From assembly GCA_017441505.1 (NCBI GenBank), contig JAFRXL010000056.1, positions 1 to 37,787 of the forward strand: a DNA stretch of 37,787 nt, read 5' to 3'. The stretch is from Ruminococcus sp. (lineage in GTDB: Bacteria > Bacillota > Clostridia > Oscillospirales > Ruminococcaceae). Both the position numbers and the translations under genes were made by a program. The stretch's first letter is position 1, and each line of letters opens with the position of its first letter. Shown here in pieces: positions 17,951 to 24,894 of this stretch. Below the pieces are notes generated by a model. It made no database searches. It was not told where the DNA came from and saw nothing but the letters and a program-made list of their open reading frames with translations.

Positions 17951-19048
17951 ATGCAGGCAAAAAAGCAGCAGTCCCAACATCTTTACGGTATCGATGGATT
18001 AAAGGGGATAGGAGCTTGTATAGTAGCATTTGCATGGCATTATCAGCATTTCAAGCCTCAGAACGGCTCTCCGTTCTATGATCTTATAACTTTTTCTTAT
18101 AAATATGGCTGGTGTATGGTAGAGCTGTTTTTCATGCTTTCAGGCTTTGGAATGATGATAGGTTATGGTGACAGGATAATCAGCAGCAAGATAAATTTCA
18201 AGGAATTTATTTCCAAGAGGATAAAAAAACTCTATCCGATATTTTTATTCGGAACGGTACTTACGATAATTCTGGAGATAATACATCTGAATTATACTGA
18301 TAAGACTTTCATTTACGGTAATTTTAATCTACAGCATCTTTTCATGAACCTGCTGTTTATACAGGACGGGTATATTGGCATAGAGTGGTCGCTGGACTCA
18401 CCTTCGTGGTGCATCAGCATATGTTTTTTCTGCTATATATTGTTTTATTTCATATTATATAAGCTTAAAGATGAGACAAAAGCGTATTATGCTTTCGGAG
18501 CTTTATCGATAGTCGGACTGGCTGTCATAGCGTCAAAGATAAATATGCCTCTTATAAATATTCTCATCGGCAGGGGAGTAGCTTGCTTTTCGATAGGAGT
18601 AGTGCTCAGCTGCATCTACAAGAACCGCAGCAAATTCCGCTCTCAGAAACTTGGATATATGTGTCTGTTCGTAGCGGCAGCATCATACGTGATAATAAGG
18701 TTTTATCCGAAATATACAGGTAATTTCCAGATGACATTTATCCTCGGAATGGCACCGGCTATCGTACTTTGCACAGTACTTCTGCCGTGGGTGAATAAGT
18801 GCTTAGGACTGCTTCCGCTGAGGTATCTCGGACAAATATCGATAGGAATATATCTCCTTCATTTTCCGGTGCAGTGCTTCCTCAGAGATGTGGAGCTGAT
18901 AAGGGATGTTCCCTTCAATTATTCAGGCAGAAAAATGTGGCTGTTATACGTAGTACTGGTTATCGTATCAGCATCGATATACAGATTTTTGATTCAGAAA
19001 TGGTATGAAAAGATGGTGTGCGATTGTTTTAAACTGAAAAAGAAATGA
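17951..19048 (+). CDS. Membrane acyltransferase (acyltransferase 3 / OafA-like)
   Basis: Acyltransferase-3 proteins are integral membrane enzymes that O-acylate surface sugars. This 365-residue protein opens with the family motif YGIDGLKGIGACIVAFAWHYQHF, which includes the conserved histidine, and continues with MVELFFMLSGFGMMIGY. About ten hydrophobic segments follow, with EWSLDSPSWCISI in the middle. The last part (LRYLGQISIGIYLLHFPVQ) is also typical. I chose the ATG at 17951, which has AAGGAG 7 nt upstream; longer in-frame starts lack a ribosome site. The target glycan is unknown. It stands alone with its own promoter and terminator. Confidence 0.92.
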   Translation: MQAKKQQSQHLYGIDGLKGIGACIVAFAWHYQHFKPQNGSPFYDLITFSYKYGWCMVELFFMLSGFGMMIGYGDRIISSKINFKEFISKRIKKLYPIFLFGTVLTIILEIIHLNYTDKTFIYGNFNLQHLFMNLLFIQDGYIGIEWSLDSPSWCISICFFCYILFYFILYKLKDETKAYYAFGALSIVGLAVIASKINMPLINILIGRGVACFSIGVVLSCIYKNRSKFRSQKLGYMCLFVAAASYVIIRFYPKYTGNFQMTFILGMAPAIVLCTVLLPWVNKCLGLLPLRYLGQISIGIYLLHFPVQCFLRDVELIRDVPFNYSGRKMWLLYVVLVIVSASIYRFLIQKWYEKMVCDCFKLKKK

Positions 19049-19058
19049 TATGATAAGA

Positions 19059-19100
19059 AAAACGGAAGAGAACAGGGAGTTTCTCTTCCGTTTTATTTTG
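19059..19100 (+). terminator. Terminator after acyltransferase gene
   Basis: AAAACGGAAGAGAA (19059-19072) and TTCTCTTCCGTTTT (19081-19094) form a perfect 14-bp stem with an 8-nt loop, followed by ATTTTG. Confidence 0.9.
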
Positions 19101-19200
19101 CAATAAAATTATAATTATTTAAGTAAAACAATTGTTTTTTAACCTCTGTCAACGCAGAACATGACTTTTTATCACAGACAAAAAATAAAATAATTAAATA

Positions 19201-19229
19201 TTGATTTTTATTGCGAAATATGATAAAAT
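19201..19229 (+). promoter_or_regulatory. Promoter of the agrA-agrC-like unit
   Basis: TTGATT (19201-19206), a 17-nt spacer and TAAAAT (19224-19229). No copy of the ATTTCGTGCC repeat that precedes agrB is seen here, so this unit is probably not feedback-controlled in the same way. Confidence 0.65.
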
Positions 19230-19282
19230 ATGTAATAGTACTAAAATAAGTTCTTTTATATCATTTATAAGGGGAAATTAAA

Positions 19283-20020
19283 ATGATAAAAGTTGCTATA
19301 TGTGATGATAATGAGTTAACGCTGGTTTCCGTGAAAGAATATGTTGATAAAGGCTTTTCGGCTTATACCGACGATTATTCCATTAATAGCTATACAAACG
19401 GACAATTGATGCTGCAAGACAATGAGCAGACACCTTTTGATGTGATGTTTCTGGACATCGATATGCCTGAGATAAGCGGATTTGATATAGCCAAAAAGCT
19501 AAGGAGCGATTTTTCAAGATGCTTTATAATCTTTATTACGAGCCATTCAAATCTCGTTTATAAGAGCTTTGATTTCCAGCCTTTCAATTTTATCCAGAAA
19601 GACCCTCCGGAGAGCCTTTGCGAGAATATCGGCTCTGTAATAGCCAAGCTCATGGAGCATATGAAGCAGAATGAAAAAATAATCATAGATAACGGAAGCA
19701 AACCGATAGTTGTATATTATCATAATATAATCTACGTTGAGAGCGATAAGCATTATCTTAAACATTTTATCCAGAATCAGGAGTCGCCGCTGCTTGTTAG
19801 AGGCTCGATCAATGATAAAGAGACAGAATTTGAAAAATACGGTTTCATAAGAATTCACAGGAAATTTATAGTCAACCTTAAATTCATAAATTTTGTTGAC
19901 GTAAAGATAGGAAAGGTCTACATAAACTACAACGGCACAAGAAAGTCTCTTCCTATGGGCAACAGCTACAGAGACAATGTTGAGAAAAAATATACAGAAT
20001 ATCTGAGGGATACATTATGA
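19283..20020 (+). CDS. agrA: LytTR-family response regulator (AgrA-like)
   Basis: This 245-residue regulator has a receiver domain (1-120) and a LytTR DNA-binding domain (about 135-240). The acidic pocket DD (residues 8-9), the phosphoacceptor Asp58 in FLDIDMPEISG, and the conserved threonine in FITSHSN are visible. The LytTR part shows the family's IIYVESDKHYLKHF and YGFIRIHRKFIVNLKFI. Such regulators bind paired direct repeats about two helical turns apart, and exactly such repeats precede agrB and a second promoter in this locus. It overlaps the kinase gene by 4 nt (ATGA). The AgrA name rests on context with AgrB/AgrD; homologues elsewhere are called ComE, VirR or PlnC. Confidence 0.92.
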   Translation: MIKVAICDDNELTLVSVKEYVDKGFSAYTDDYSINSYTNGQLMLQDNEQTPFDVMFLDIDMPEISGFDIAKKLRSDFSRCFIIFITSHSNLVYKSFDFQPFNFIQKDPPESLCENIGSVIAKLMEHMKQNEKIIIDNGSKPIVVYYHNIIYVESDKHYLKHFIQNQESPLLVRGSINDKETEFEKYGFIRIHRKFIVNLKFINFVDVKIGKVYINYNGTRKSLPMGNSYRDNVEKKYTEYLRDTL

Positions 20021-21348
20021 CGGATATTTTATGGGATATTTTTGAGATAAGTGTAACTTTTTTTCAGGGATTTATAATGATATATTTCCCGTTTAAATTC
20101 CTGAACGGAAAATTTTCGGACAGCTTCCTGCAAAATCACGGAGCAATGTTCTCGGTGCTGTTGTCGGGGCTTGTGTGCCTTTTTAATAAAGTGACGGTGT
20201 TTGAGCACTTTCTGTTTATCTTTTACATATTACTGATATTTATATACTGCGTTTTGTGTCTTAACGGAAGTTTGATGAATAAGCTTTTTGCTTCTATAGT
20301 GCCTGTTGTAATAGCTTTGACAGTCACCATTCTTGCTGCCGGAGGTTCAGCAGTATTGTTCAATACCTCGATGAGCGATGTAATGTCGAAGCATAATACT
20401 CAGCGAGCGATAACGGTAATAATGGCTCAATTTCTATTTTTGTATATGCACATGATAACGCTGAATATCTTCAAAAAACATTCAGGTAATGGATATCAGT
20501 TATCAAGGAATGAATGGCTTCTCGTATCTTTTACTCTGACACTTAGTATAGTGCTCGGAGTATTATTTGTGCTTATCTCGTTTGATGAACTTAGCTACAG
20601 AAGCCGCATATACATCCTTTTAGGTATACTTACCCTGCTTATCATAAATACAGTTTCTATTTACCTTATTATAGACCTCGGAAGGAAAAATCATACTGTC
20701 AGGGAAAACGAAAAGCTGAAGCTTCAGATGGCATATTATCAGAACTATGTTGAAAACGCAAACACTGAGTTCAATCTGATTCAGAAGCTTCGTCACGACA
20801 GTAAGGCGATATATCAGGTGCTCGGAGATTTCCTTGCAAGGGGAGAGATAGACAAGGCTAACAGCTATCTTAGAAAGTTGACTGATATTGCTGATGACAG
20901 AATAATCTTCATCAACACTGAAAACGATTTTGCGAATTCTATCATAAATGCACGTCTTACAATGGCGAAATCCTTTGGTATACACGCTTCATGCCTGTCC
21001 GTAAACAATTTTGAGGGTATTGACGATACTGACCTTTGCCGTCTGCTGTCAAATATGCTTGATAATGCGATCACCGCAACATCACAGTCTGCTGCAAAGG
21101 AAAAGAAGATAACTGTAAATATCTCCGAAGAAATAGGAACTTACAGGTTCCTTGTGTGCAATACGATAGATGAATCGGTGCTTGAAAAAAATCCGGAGCT
21201 TAATTCTACAAAGAAGAACAAAAAAGTCAGCGGATACGGCACGAAGATTATCAAAGATCTTGCTGAGAAATATCACGGTAAATGTGACTTTTATGAGAGA
21301 GAGTCTCTTTTCTGTTGCTTAGTTATATTAAATACGGATAAAAAGTAA
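20017..21348 (+). CDS. agrC: GHKL sensor histidine kinase (AgrC-like)
   Basis: This 443-residue membrane kinase has about six hydrophobic helices in residues 1-225, the polytopic peptide-sensing part typical of AgrC. A coiled linker follows, then the dimerisation helix with His260 (QKLRHDSKAIYQ). The GHKL ATPase domain has the N-box NMLDNAITAT and the G-box VSGYGTKIIKDLAEKYHG. It should autophosphorylate on binding the cyclic peptide and pass phosphate to Asp58 of the regulator whose gene overlaps its start. A strong terminator ends the unit, so the sensing pair is transcribed apart from agrBD. Confidence 0.92.
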   Translation: MTDILWDIFEISVTFFQGFIMIYFPFKFLNGKFSDSFLQNHGAMFSVLLSGLVCLFNKVTVFEHFLFIFYILLIFIYCVLCLNGSLMNKLFASIVPVVIALTVTILAAGGSAVLFNTSMSDVMSKHNTQRAITVIMAQFLFLYMHMITLNIFKKHSGNGYQLSRNEWLLVSFTLTLSIVLGVLFVLISFDELSYRSRIYILLGILTLLIINTVSIYLIIDLGRKNHTVRENEKLKLQMAYYQNYVENANTEFNLIQKLRHDSKAIYQVLGDFLARGEIDKANSYLRKLTDIADDRIIFINTENDFANSIINARLTMAKSFGIHASCLSVNNFEGIDDTDLCRLLSNMLDNAITATSQSAAKEKKITVNISEEIGTYRFLVCNTIDESVLEKNPELNSTKKNKKVSGYGTKIIKDLAEKYHGKCDFYERESLFCCLVILNTDKK

Positions 21349-21371
21349 ATATTTATCTTATATACTACAAT

Positions 21372-21414
21372 ACAATGGTTTGTTTGGAATAAAAAACAAA
21401 CCATTGTGTTTTTG
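21372..21414 (+). terminator. Terminator between agrAC-like and agrBD units
   Basis: ACAATGGTTTGTTT (21372-21385) and AAACAAACCATTGT (21394-21407) form a perfect 14-bp stem with an 8-nt loop and the tail GTTTTTGT. It separates the kinase/regulator transcript from the peptide transcript. Confidence 0.88.
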
Positions 21415-21421
21415 TATAAAA

Positions 21422-21487
21422 ATTTCGTGCCTAAAAAAACGATTTCGTGCCAAAACTATAGACAAAATTATAATTATGTTGTAAAAT
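21422..21487 (+). promoter_or_regulatory. agrBD promoter with paired LytTR-type direct repeats
   Basis: ATTTCGTGCC occurs at 21422-21431 and 21442-21451 (period 20 bp). It is followed 17 nt from the second repeat start by TAGACA (21459-21464), a 17-nt spacer and TAAAAT (21482-21487). Paired direct repeats at two-turn spacing next to a weak -35 box are the known binding layout for LytTR activators. The likely activator is the AgrA-like protein encoded upstream. The same module recurs at 22839-22904. Confidence 0.85.
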
Positions 21488-21527
21488 AAGATTAATGTAT
21501 GCAAGAGATAATAGAAAGGTGATATAA

Positions 21528-22118
21528 ATGATAAAGCATATCAGTAATAAGCTGGTTCGTTATCTTATCTCATCGGAAGTCATAGATGATAACGCTGACT
21601 GTATTGATTATTATAGATATGGCTTTGAGATCACAATTTCGTCGCTTCTTAATATTGTAATCATTCTTATAATAGGAGCACTAATGCATCATTTTCTGGA
21701 GAGCGTTGCCTTTTTGCTGTGTTTTATACCGGTAAGGCAGTTCACCGGAGGATACCATGCGGATACTTACTTAAAATGTAATGCCAGTTTTGCTATACTA
21801 TTCTCACTATTGATTCTGATATTTTCACTTACTGTAAATTACATAACAGACTATGCAGTTTTAGCCATGATAATATTCAGCCTTACAGTATTCATATCAG
21901 AATGTCCTGTTGAAAATCCGAACAAGAAACTAAATAACGATCAGAAAAAAAGAAGTAAAAAAATCGCAGTACTACTTGGAACAATATTCGGTATATTAGG
22001 ACTGATCTCCGAGATTAAATCATTTGCATTGGGACTTATATTCCCATATACCTTAGTACTTATCTCACTTTTAGTCATAGTTGCAGCATTAAAAAAAATC
22101 AGAGAGGAGGAAGCGTGA
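21528..22118 (+). CDS. agrB: AgrB-like peptide-processing membrane protease
   Basis: AgrB cleaves the AgrD precursor in the membrane and helps close its ring. The 196-residue protein has the usual size and about five or six membrane helices. The catalytic pair is visible as His77 and Cys84 in RQFTGGYHADTYLKCN, the most conserved AgrB motif. AAAGGTGA (21515-21522) precedes the ATG. The stop codon overlaps the agrD start by one base (TGATG), so translation of the two is coupled. Expression should depend on the direct-repeat promoter just upstream. Confidence 0.95.
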   Translation: MIKHISNKLVRYLISSEVIDDNADCIDYYRYGFEITISSLLNIVIILIIGALMHHFLESVAFLLCFIPVRQFTGGYHADTYLKCNASFAILFSLLILIFSLTVNYITDYAVLAMIIFSLTVFISECPVENPNKKLNNDQKKRSKKIAVLLGTIFGILGLISEIKSFALGLIFPYTLVLISLLVIVAALKKIREEEA

Positions 22119-22258
22119 TGAAAAATAATAAAATGACCGCTTCAGTATTAAAGAAAGTTGCAGGAAAGATGGCAGATGTCAGCTGCAGATCAGCTTCTAT
22201 TTTTGGTTTACACCAGCCAAAGGAGCCTGCAAAGTACGTTGCTAAGAACAACAAGTGA
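22118..22258 (+). CDS. agrD: AgrD-like cyclic (thio)lactone autoinducer precursor, 46 residues
   Basis: The gene starts at the ATG overlapping the agrB stop, with GAGGAGGAAG upstream. The 46-residue product has an amphipathic, basic N-terminal helix (KMTASVLKKVAGKMADV), a ring region SCRSASIFGL (22-31) and the conserved recognition tail HQPKEP (32-37), then a lysine-rich end. This is the layout of AgrD-type precursors, where AgrB cuts just before the tail. Aligned on the tail, the ring position five residues before HQPKEP is Ser27, which would give a Ser-Ile-Phe-Gly-Leu lactone. Cys23 could instead start a larger thiolactone. The short length explains why simple gene finding would miss it. 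Confidence 0.9.
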   Translation: MKNNKMTASVLKKVAGKMADVSCRSASIFGLHQPKEPAKYVAKNNK

Positions 22259-22518
22259 AGCACGCATGAAAGGAATATCTGAGATTCCTTTTAAGTCAAA
22301 TGATCCGTATGTCACTGTTCAGTCCCTCATAAACAAAGAATCCAAAGACTATATATCCAATACTTAACACGTCTGACGATCTTGAAAATAATTCAGTAAA
22401 ATCACACTATTTAACTTGTATTATTTACATATCATTTAAATCAAAAAACGAGGGACTGGATAGTTACATTAAGAATACGTTTACTACTGTGAGCATTGCG
22501 TTTGAGCAATGCTTTTTT
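22259..22518 (+). ncRNA. Structured 3' region of the agrBD transcript
   Basis: After the agrD stop the transcript continues 260 nt without a convincing gene. It holds the element TCACTGTTCAGTCCCTCA (22312-22329), of which 22314-22328 can pair fully (15 bp, two G-U pairs) with GAGGGACTGGATAGT at 22450-22464. This encloses about 120 nt, and a terminator follows at once. A small local hairpin AAAGGAA/TTCCTTT lies at about 22269-22292. The same element, long-range pairing and terminator order recur in the second Agr-type transcript, which argues for a conserved RNA domain. Function is inference. Confidence 0.55.
22492..22518 (+). terminator. Terminator of agrBD transcript
   Basis: AGCATTGC (22492-22499) and GCAATGCT (22506-22513) with a 6-nt loop, followed by TTTTTT. 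Confidence 0.85.
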
Positions 22519-22528
22519 ATTGTCTGAA

Positions 22529-22566
22529 CGTCTGTGCTGAGGAGCTTTGGTACAGACGATTTTTTC
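22529..22566 (+). terminator. Second, back-up terminator after agrBD
   Basis: CGTCTGT (22529-22535) and ACAGACG (22552-22558) enclose a 16-nt loop and are followed by ATTTTTTC. Between here and 22838 (about 270 nt) I see no gene or strong signal. Confidence 0.7.
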
Positions 22567-22838
22567 ATCGCAACACTATACGATTTTGTGATATGGTCAT
22601 AGTAATGATCCGCAGATTCAGCTATAGATGCCACTTGTTTTCAGCTTTTAGTGCAGAGTAAAGAATTTAATGAATTATAATATAGTTAAAATTATACGGC
22701 TGGGATTATTGACACTTTTTCGATAATAGTCAATTATGTTACGATGATTTATGCTATATCACAGTCTAAATGCACAAATGAGTGTGCGATAAAAGCTGTT
22801 AGTATGACATAATATCCAAAAGGATTTTTTCAATGAAA

Positions 22839-22904
22839 ATTTCGTGCCAGAAAAAACGATTTCGTGCCAAAAGTATAGACAAACGGGAAAATATGGTGTA
22901 AAAT
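22839..22904 (+). promoter_or_regulatory. Second LytTR-type promoter (P3-like)
   Basis: ATTTCGTGCC at 22839-22848 and 22859-22868 (period 20), TAGACA at 22876-22881, a 17-nt spacer and TAAAAT at 22899-22904. Every spacing equals that of the agrBD promoter, and the core repeats, -35 and -10 are identical in sequence while the spacer has diverged. That is the pattern expected for selection on regulator and polymerase sites. No gene of clear quality lies downstream before a terminator at 23371. Confidence 0.85.
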
Positions 22905-23070
22905 AAAATCATGGTAAAGGACAGATGAAAACAAACCTCAGATTCTTCCTTATCCATAATAGTTTTGTTAATATCACTGTTCAGTCCCTCAGATGCATTA
23001 AACTTTTTATCAACTACTCAATACTAAATCTCACACTTTCAATTTACTAAGTTTTATTCTAATTTCTATC

Positions 23071-23190
23071 TTAATCATCGCAGTTCTAAATGTAATAATA
23101 ATGATCGTTCATCGTCTGAAAATCATCTTAGCTTTAGTTTTAACAACAATATTTACATAGTGTCATTTAATCATCGCAGTTTTTGATCTA
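23071..23190 (+). repeat. Direct repeat with 96-nt period inside the candidate RNA
   Basis: TTAATCATCGCAGTT occurs at 23071-23085 and 23167-23181. Similarity continues loosely after each copy (TAATAATA a few bases on, and CATCGT/CATCGTT about 35 nt on). It may mark a duplicated stem-loop unit of the RNA. Confidence 0.6.
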
Positions 23191-23370
23191 ATAATAGTGT
23201 TCACACATCGTTCTATGTTATGTTTTAGTTTAAATGTAATATTCTATGTTCCACGTCACTTCCCGATCTACTAATTATTTCAATAACAGTTTTAGCGGTA
23301 CTGAAAAAAACTTCTTATCCAAGAGGGGCTGAATGGTCATATTATTGCTTGTATGTTCATCTTGTAAGAG

Positions 23371-23400
23371 ACTCCATTGCGTGTGCAGTGGAGTTTTTTG
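23371..23400 (+). terminator. Terminator of the second Agr-type transcript
   Basis: ACTCCATTGC (23371-23380), loop GTGT, GCAGTGGAGT (23385-23394, one wobble pair), then TTTTTTG. An AT dinucleotide run follows (about 23402-23416). Confidence 0.88.
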
Positions 23401-23441
23401 TTATATATATATATAATGTCGAAGAAACATTGATTTCTTTA

Positions 23442-23613
23442 GGAGACGCCCTCTCGTGCAGGGCGTCTCCTCTTCAAAAACAGTCCACCGGACTGTTTTT
23501 GAATTCACCACTTGCGGAGCGTTTAGAGGCTATATGCGAGGCTTTGCCCCACACCCCACAAGGACTGTCAGCCCTTGACCTGACCAAAGGGTTAATAAAC
23601 CCTTTGGAATCCC
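23442..23613. repeat. GC-rich hairpin cluster, probable dispersed intergenic repeat
   Basis: Three near-perfect hairpins are strung together: GGAGACGCCCT/AGGGCGTCTCC (23442-23470), AAAAACAGTCC/GGACTGTTTTT (23476-23500) and CCAAAGGG/CCCTTTGG (23584-23607). Between them is a GC-richer segment with GAGGCTTTGCCCCACACCCC. The composition differs sharply from the AT-rich RNA region before it. Similar segments recur in many gut Firmicute genomes as intergenic repeats, as far as I recall; no second copy lies in this window. Confidence 0.55.
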
Positions 23614-23658
23614 ATTATTGTGGTCATTCTTTCATTTTATAGTTTTTCAACAGACTGA

Positions 23659-23692
23659 AATGCTGGACTATTTTCAAGTCCAGCATTTTTGT
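23659..23692. terminator. Terminator between repeat region and alcohol dehydrogenase gene
   Basis: AATGCTGGACT (23659-23669) and AGTCCAGCATT (23677-23687) form a perfect 11-bp stem with a 7-nt loop. The T-run TTTTTGTTT favours the plus strand, but the stem also ends the convergent operon. Confidence 0.8.
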
Positions 23693-23699
23693 TTCATAT

Positions 23700-24881
23700 T
23701 CAGATAAGTTCAGGGTCAACAGCTATTTTGTAAATTGCAGTAATATCATCTGCCGAAAGCTTTACGAATCCGCCTGTTCTGCCGCTGCCTATACCAAATT
23801 TATCGACAAGAGCAGGGATGTCCTCAGCTTTTGCACCGAGTTCCTCGAAAGTAAGAGGCATACCGATGCTGCGGAGGAATCTGCGGAATCTGACTATTCC
23901 TTCTCTTGCGGTATTTTCAGGCTCTTCAAAGTCCATCTGACAACCCCATATGCGGGTTGCTGCCTGAGCAAAACGCAGTGGATTGTGCTTGTATACGAAC
24001 TCCATCCATGCCGGCATAATTACAGCAAGTCCTGCACCGTGAGCACAGTCGTACAGTGCGGAGAGCTCGTGCTCGATACCGTGGCTGTTCCAGTCCTGTT
24101 CTCTGCCAACTCCGACTATGTTTGTGTGAGCTACAGTTCCAGCCCACATGATATTAGCTCTTGCATCGTAGTTATCAGGGTCAGCGATAACTCGTGGAGT
24201 CTCCTTTATCATGGTCAGGAGCACAGCTTCGCAGAGCCTGTCTGTTATCTCGACCTCAGTTGTGTTGGTAAAGTATCTCTCAAATACGTGAGCCATTATA
24301 TCTGTTGCACCGCAGGCAGTCTGATAAGGCGGCAGAGTGCAGGTAAGCTCAGGGTCCATTATGGAAAACTTCGGACGGATAAGGTCAGAACCTGCACCAC
24401 GTTTGAGTCCGCCGTCTTCCTTAGTGATAACAGAATCGCCGGAGCCTTCACTTCCGGCAGCAGCAATTGTGAGTACCGTAGCTACAGGCAGAGCCGCTTT
24501 TGGACTTTTGCCGGAATAGAAGTCCCAGAAATCGCCGTCATATGGAACGCCCATTGCTATTGCCTTAGCAGAATCGATAACAGAACCTCCGCCGACAGCA
24601 AGTATGAAATCGATATTTTTCTTACGGCAGAGTTCTATACCTTCGTAAACGAGGGTATCTCTCGGATTTGGCTTAACTCCGCCAAGCTCTGAATATGAGA
24701 TGCCTTCTTTTTCGAGAGAAGCCCTGACTTTGCCGAGCAGACCGCTCTTTACTGCTGAGCCTCCTCCGAAGTGGAGCAAAACGTTAGTGCCGCCATGCTT
24801 TTTCACGTAATATCCTGCCTCATTTTCTGTGCCCTTGCCGAATACAAATTCTGTAGGACTGAAAAACTGAAAATTATTCAT
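23700..24881 (-). CDS. Iron-containing alcohol/aldehyde dehydrogenase (BdhA/YqhD type)
   Basis: This group III, metal-dependent, NAD(P)H-linked dehydrogenase probably reduces aldehydes or butyraldehyde to alcohols. The 393-residue product opens with NNFQFFSPTEFVFGKGTE and has the nucleotide motif GGGSVIDSAKAIAMG. Metal ligands are visible as an Asp and three His in CGATDIMAHVFERYF, GIEHELSALYDCAHGAGLA and nearby. I chose the ATG at 24881 because AAGGAGAGG lies upstream and family similarity begins there; a longer upstream frame would overlap the SDR gene. It is last in the operon MATE-epimerase-SDR-ADH, 13 nt after the SDR gene. The physiological substrate is unknown. Confidence 0.94.
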   Translation of the reverse strand: MNNFQFFSPTEFVFGKGTENEAGYYVKKHGGTNVLLHFGGGSAVKSGLLGKVRASLEKEGISYSELGGVKPNPRDTLVYEGIELCRKKNIDFILAVGGGSVIDSAKAIAMGVPYDGDFWDFYSGKSPKAALPVATVLTIAAAGSEGSGDSVITKEDGGLKRGAGSDLIRPKFSIMDPELTCTLPPYQTACGATDIMAHVFERYFTNTTEVEITDRLCEAVLLTMIKETPRVIADPDNYDARANIMWAGTVAHTNIVGVGREQDWNSHGIEHELSALYDCAHGAGLAVIMPAWMEFVYKHNPLRFAQAATRIWGCQMDFEEPENTAREGIVRFRRFLRSIGMPLTFEELGAKAEDIPALVDKFGIGSGRTGGFVKLSADDITAIYKIAVDPELI

Positions 24882-24894
24882 AGTTATCCTCTCC

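Larger units (their letters stand above)
22911..23400 (+). ncRNA. Candidate quorum-controlled regulatory RNA (RNAIII-like position)
   Basis: Transcription from the second direct-repeat promoter would begin near 22911 and end at the intrinsic terminator at 23371-23400, giving about 490 nt. The stretch is AT-rich and lacks a convincing gene. It contains TCACTGTTCAGTCCCTCA (22974-22991), identical to the element after agrD. Positions 22976-22990 can pair over 15 bp (three G-U pairs) with GAGGGGCTGAATGGT at 23323-23337, enclosing about 330 nt. Inside is a direct repeat with 96-nt period and C-rich single-strand candidates (TTCTTCC, CTTCCCG) able to pair with ribosome sites. Position and promoter recall staphylococcal RNAIII; there is no sequence homology claim. 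A weak 41-codon frame (22925-23050) lies within it. Confidence 0.6.

Noticed and set aside
22158-22367. 69-residue plus-strand frame overlapping agrD
   Set aside because: It runs in another frame through agrD, lacks a good ribosome site and shows no family features; the 46-residue AgrD frame has the coupled start and the conserved tail.
22266-22367. 33-codon frame after agrD containing the shared TVQSL-encoding segment
   Set aside because: No ribosome site. The shared residues simply reflect the identical 18-nt RNA element, and the flanking residues do not match the frame in the second transcript.
23071-23190. CRISPR-like array in the repeated AT-rich region
   Set aside because: Only two copies of a 15-nt repeat at a 96-nt interval, with no regular spacers and no cas genes.
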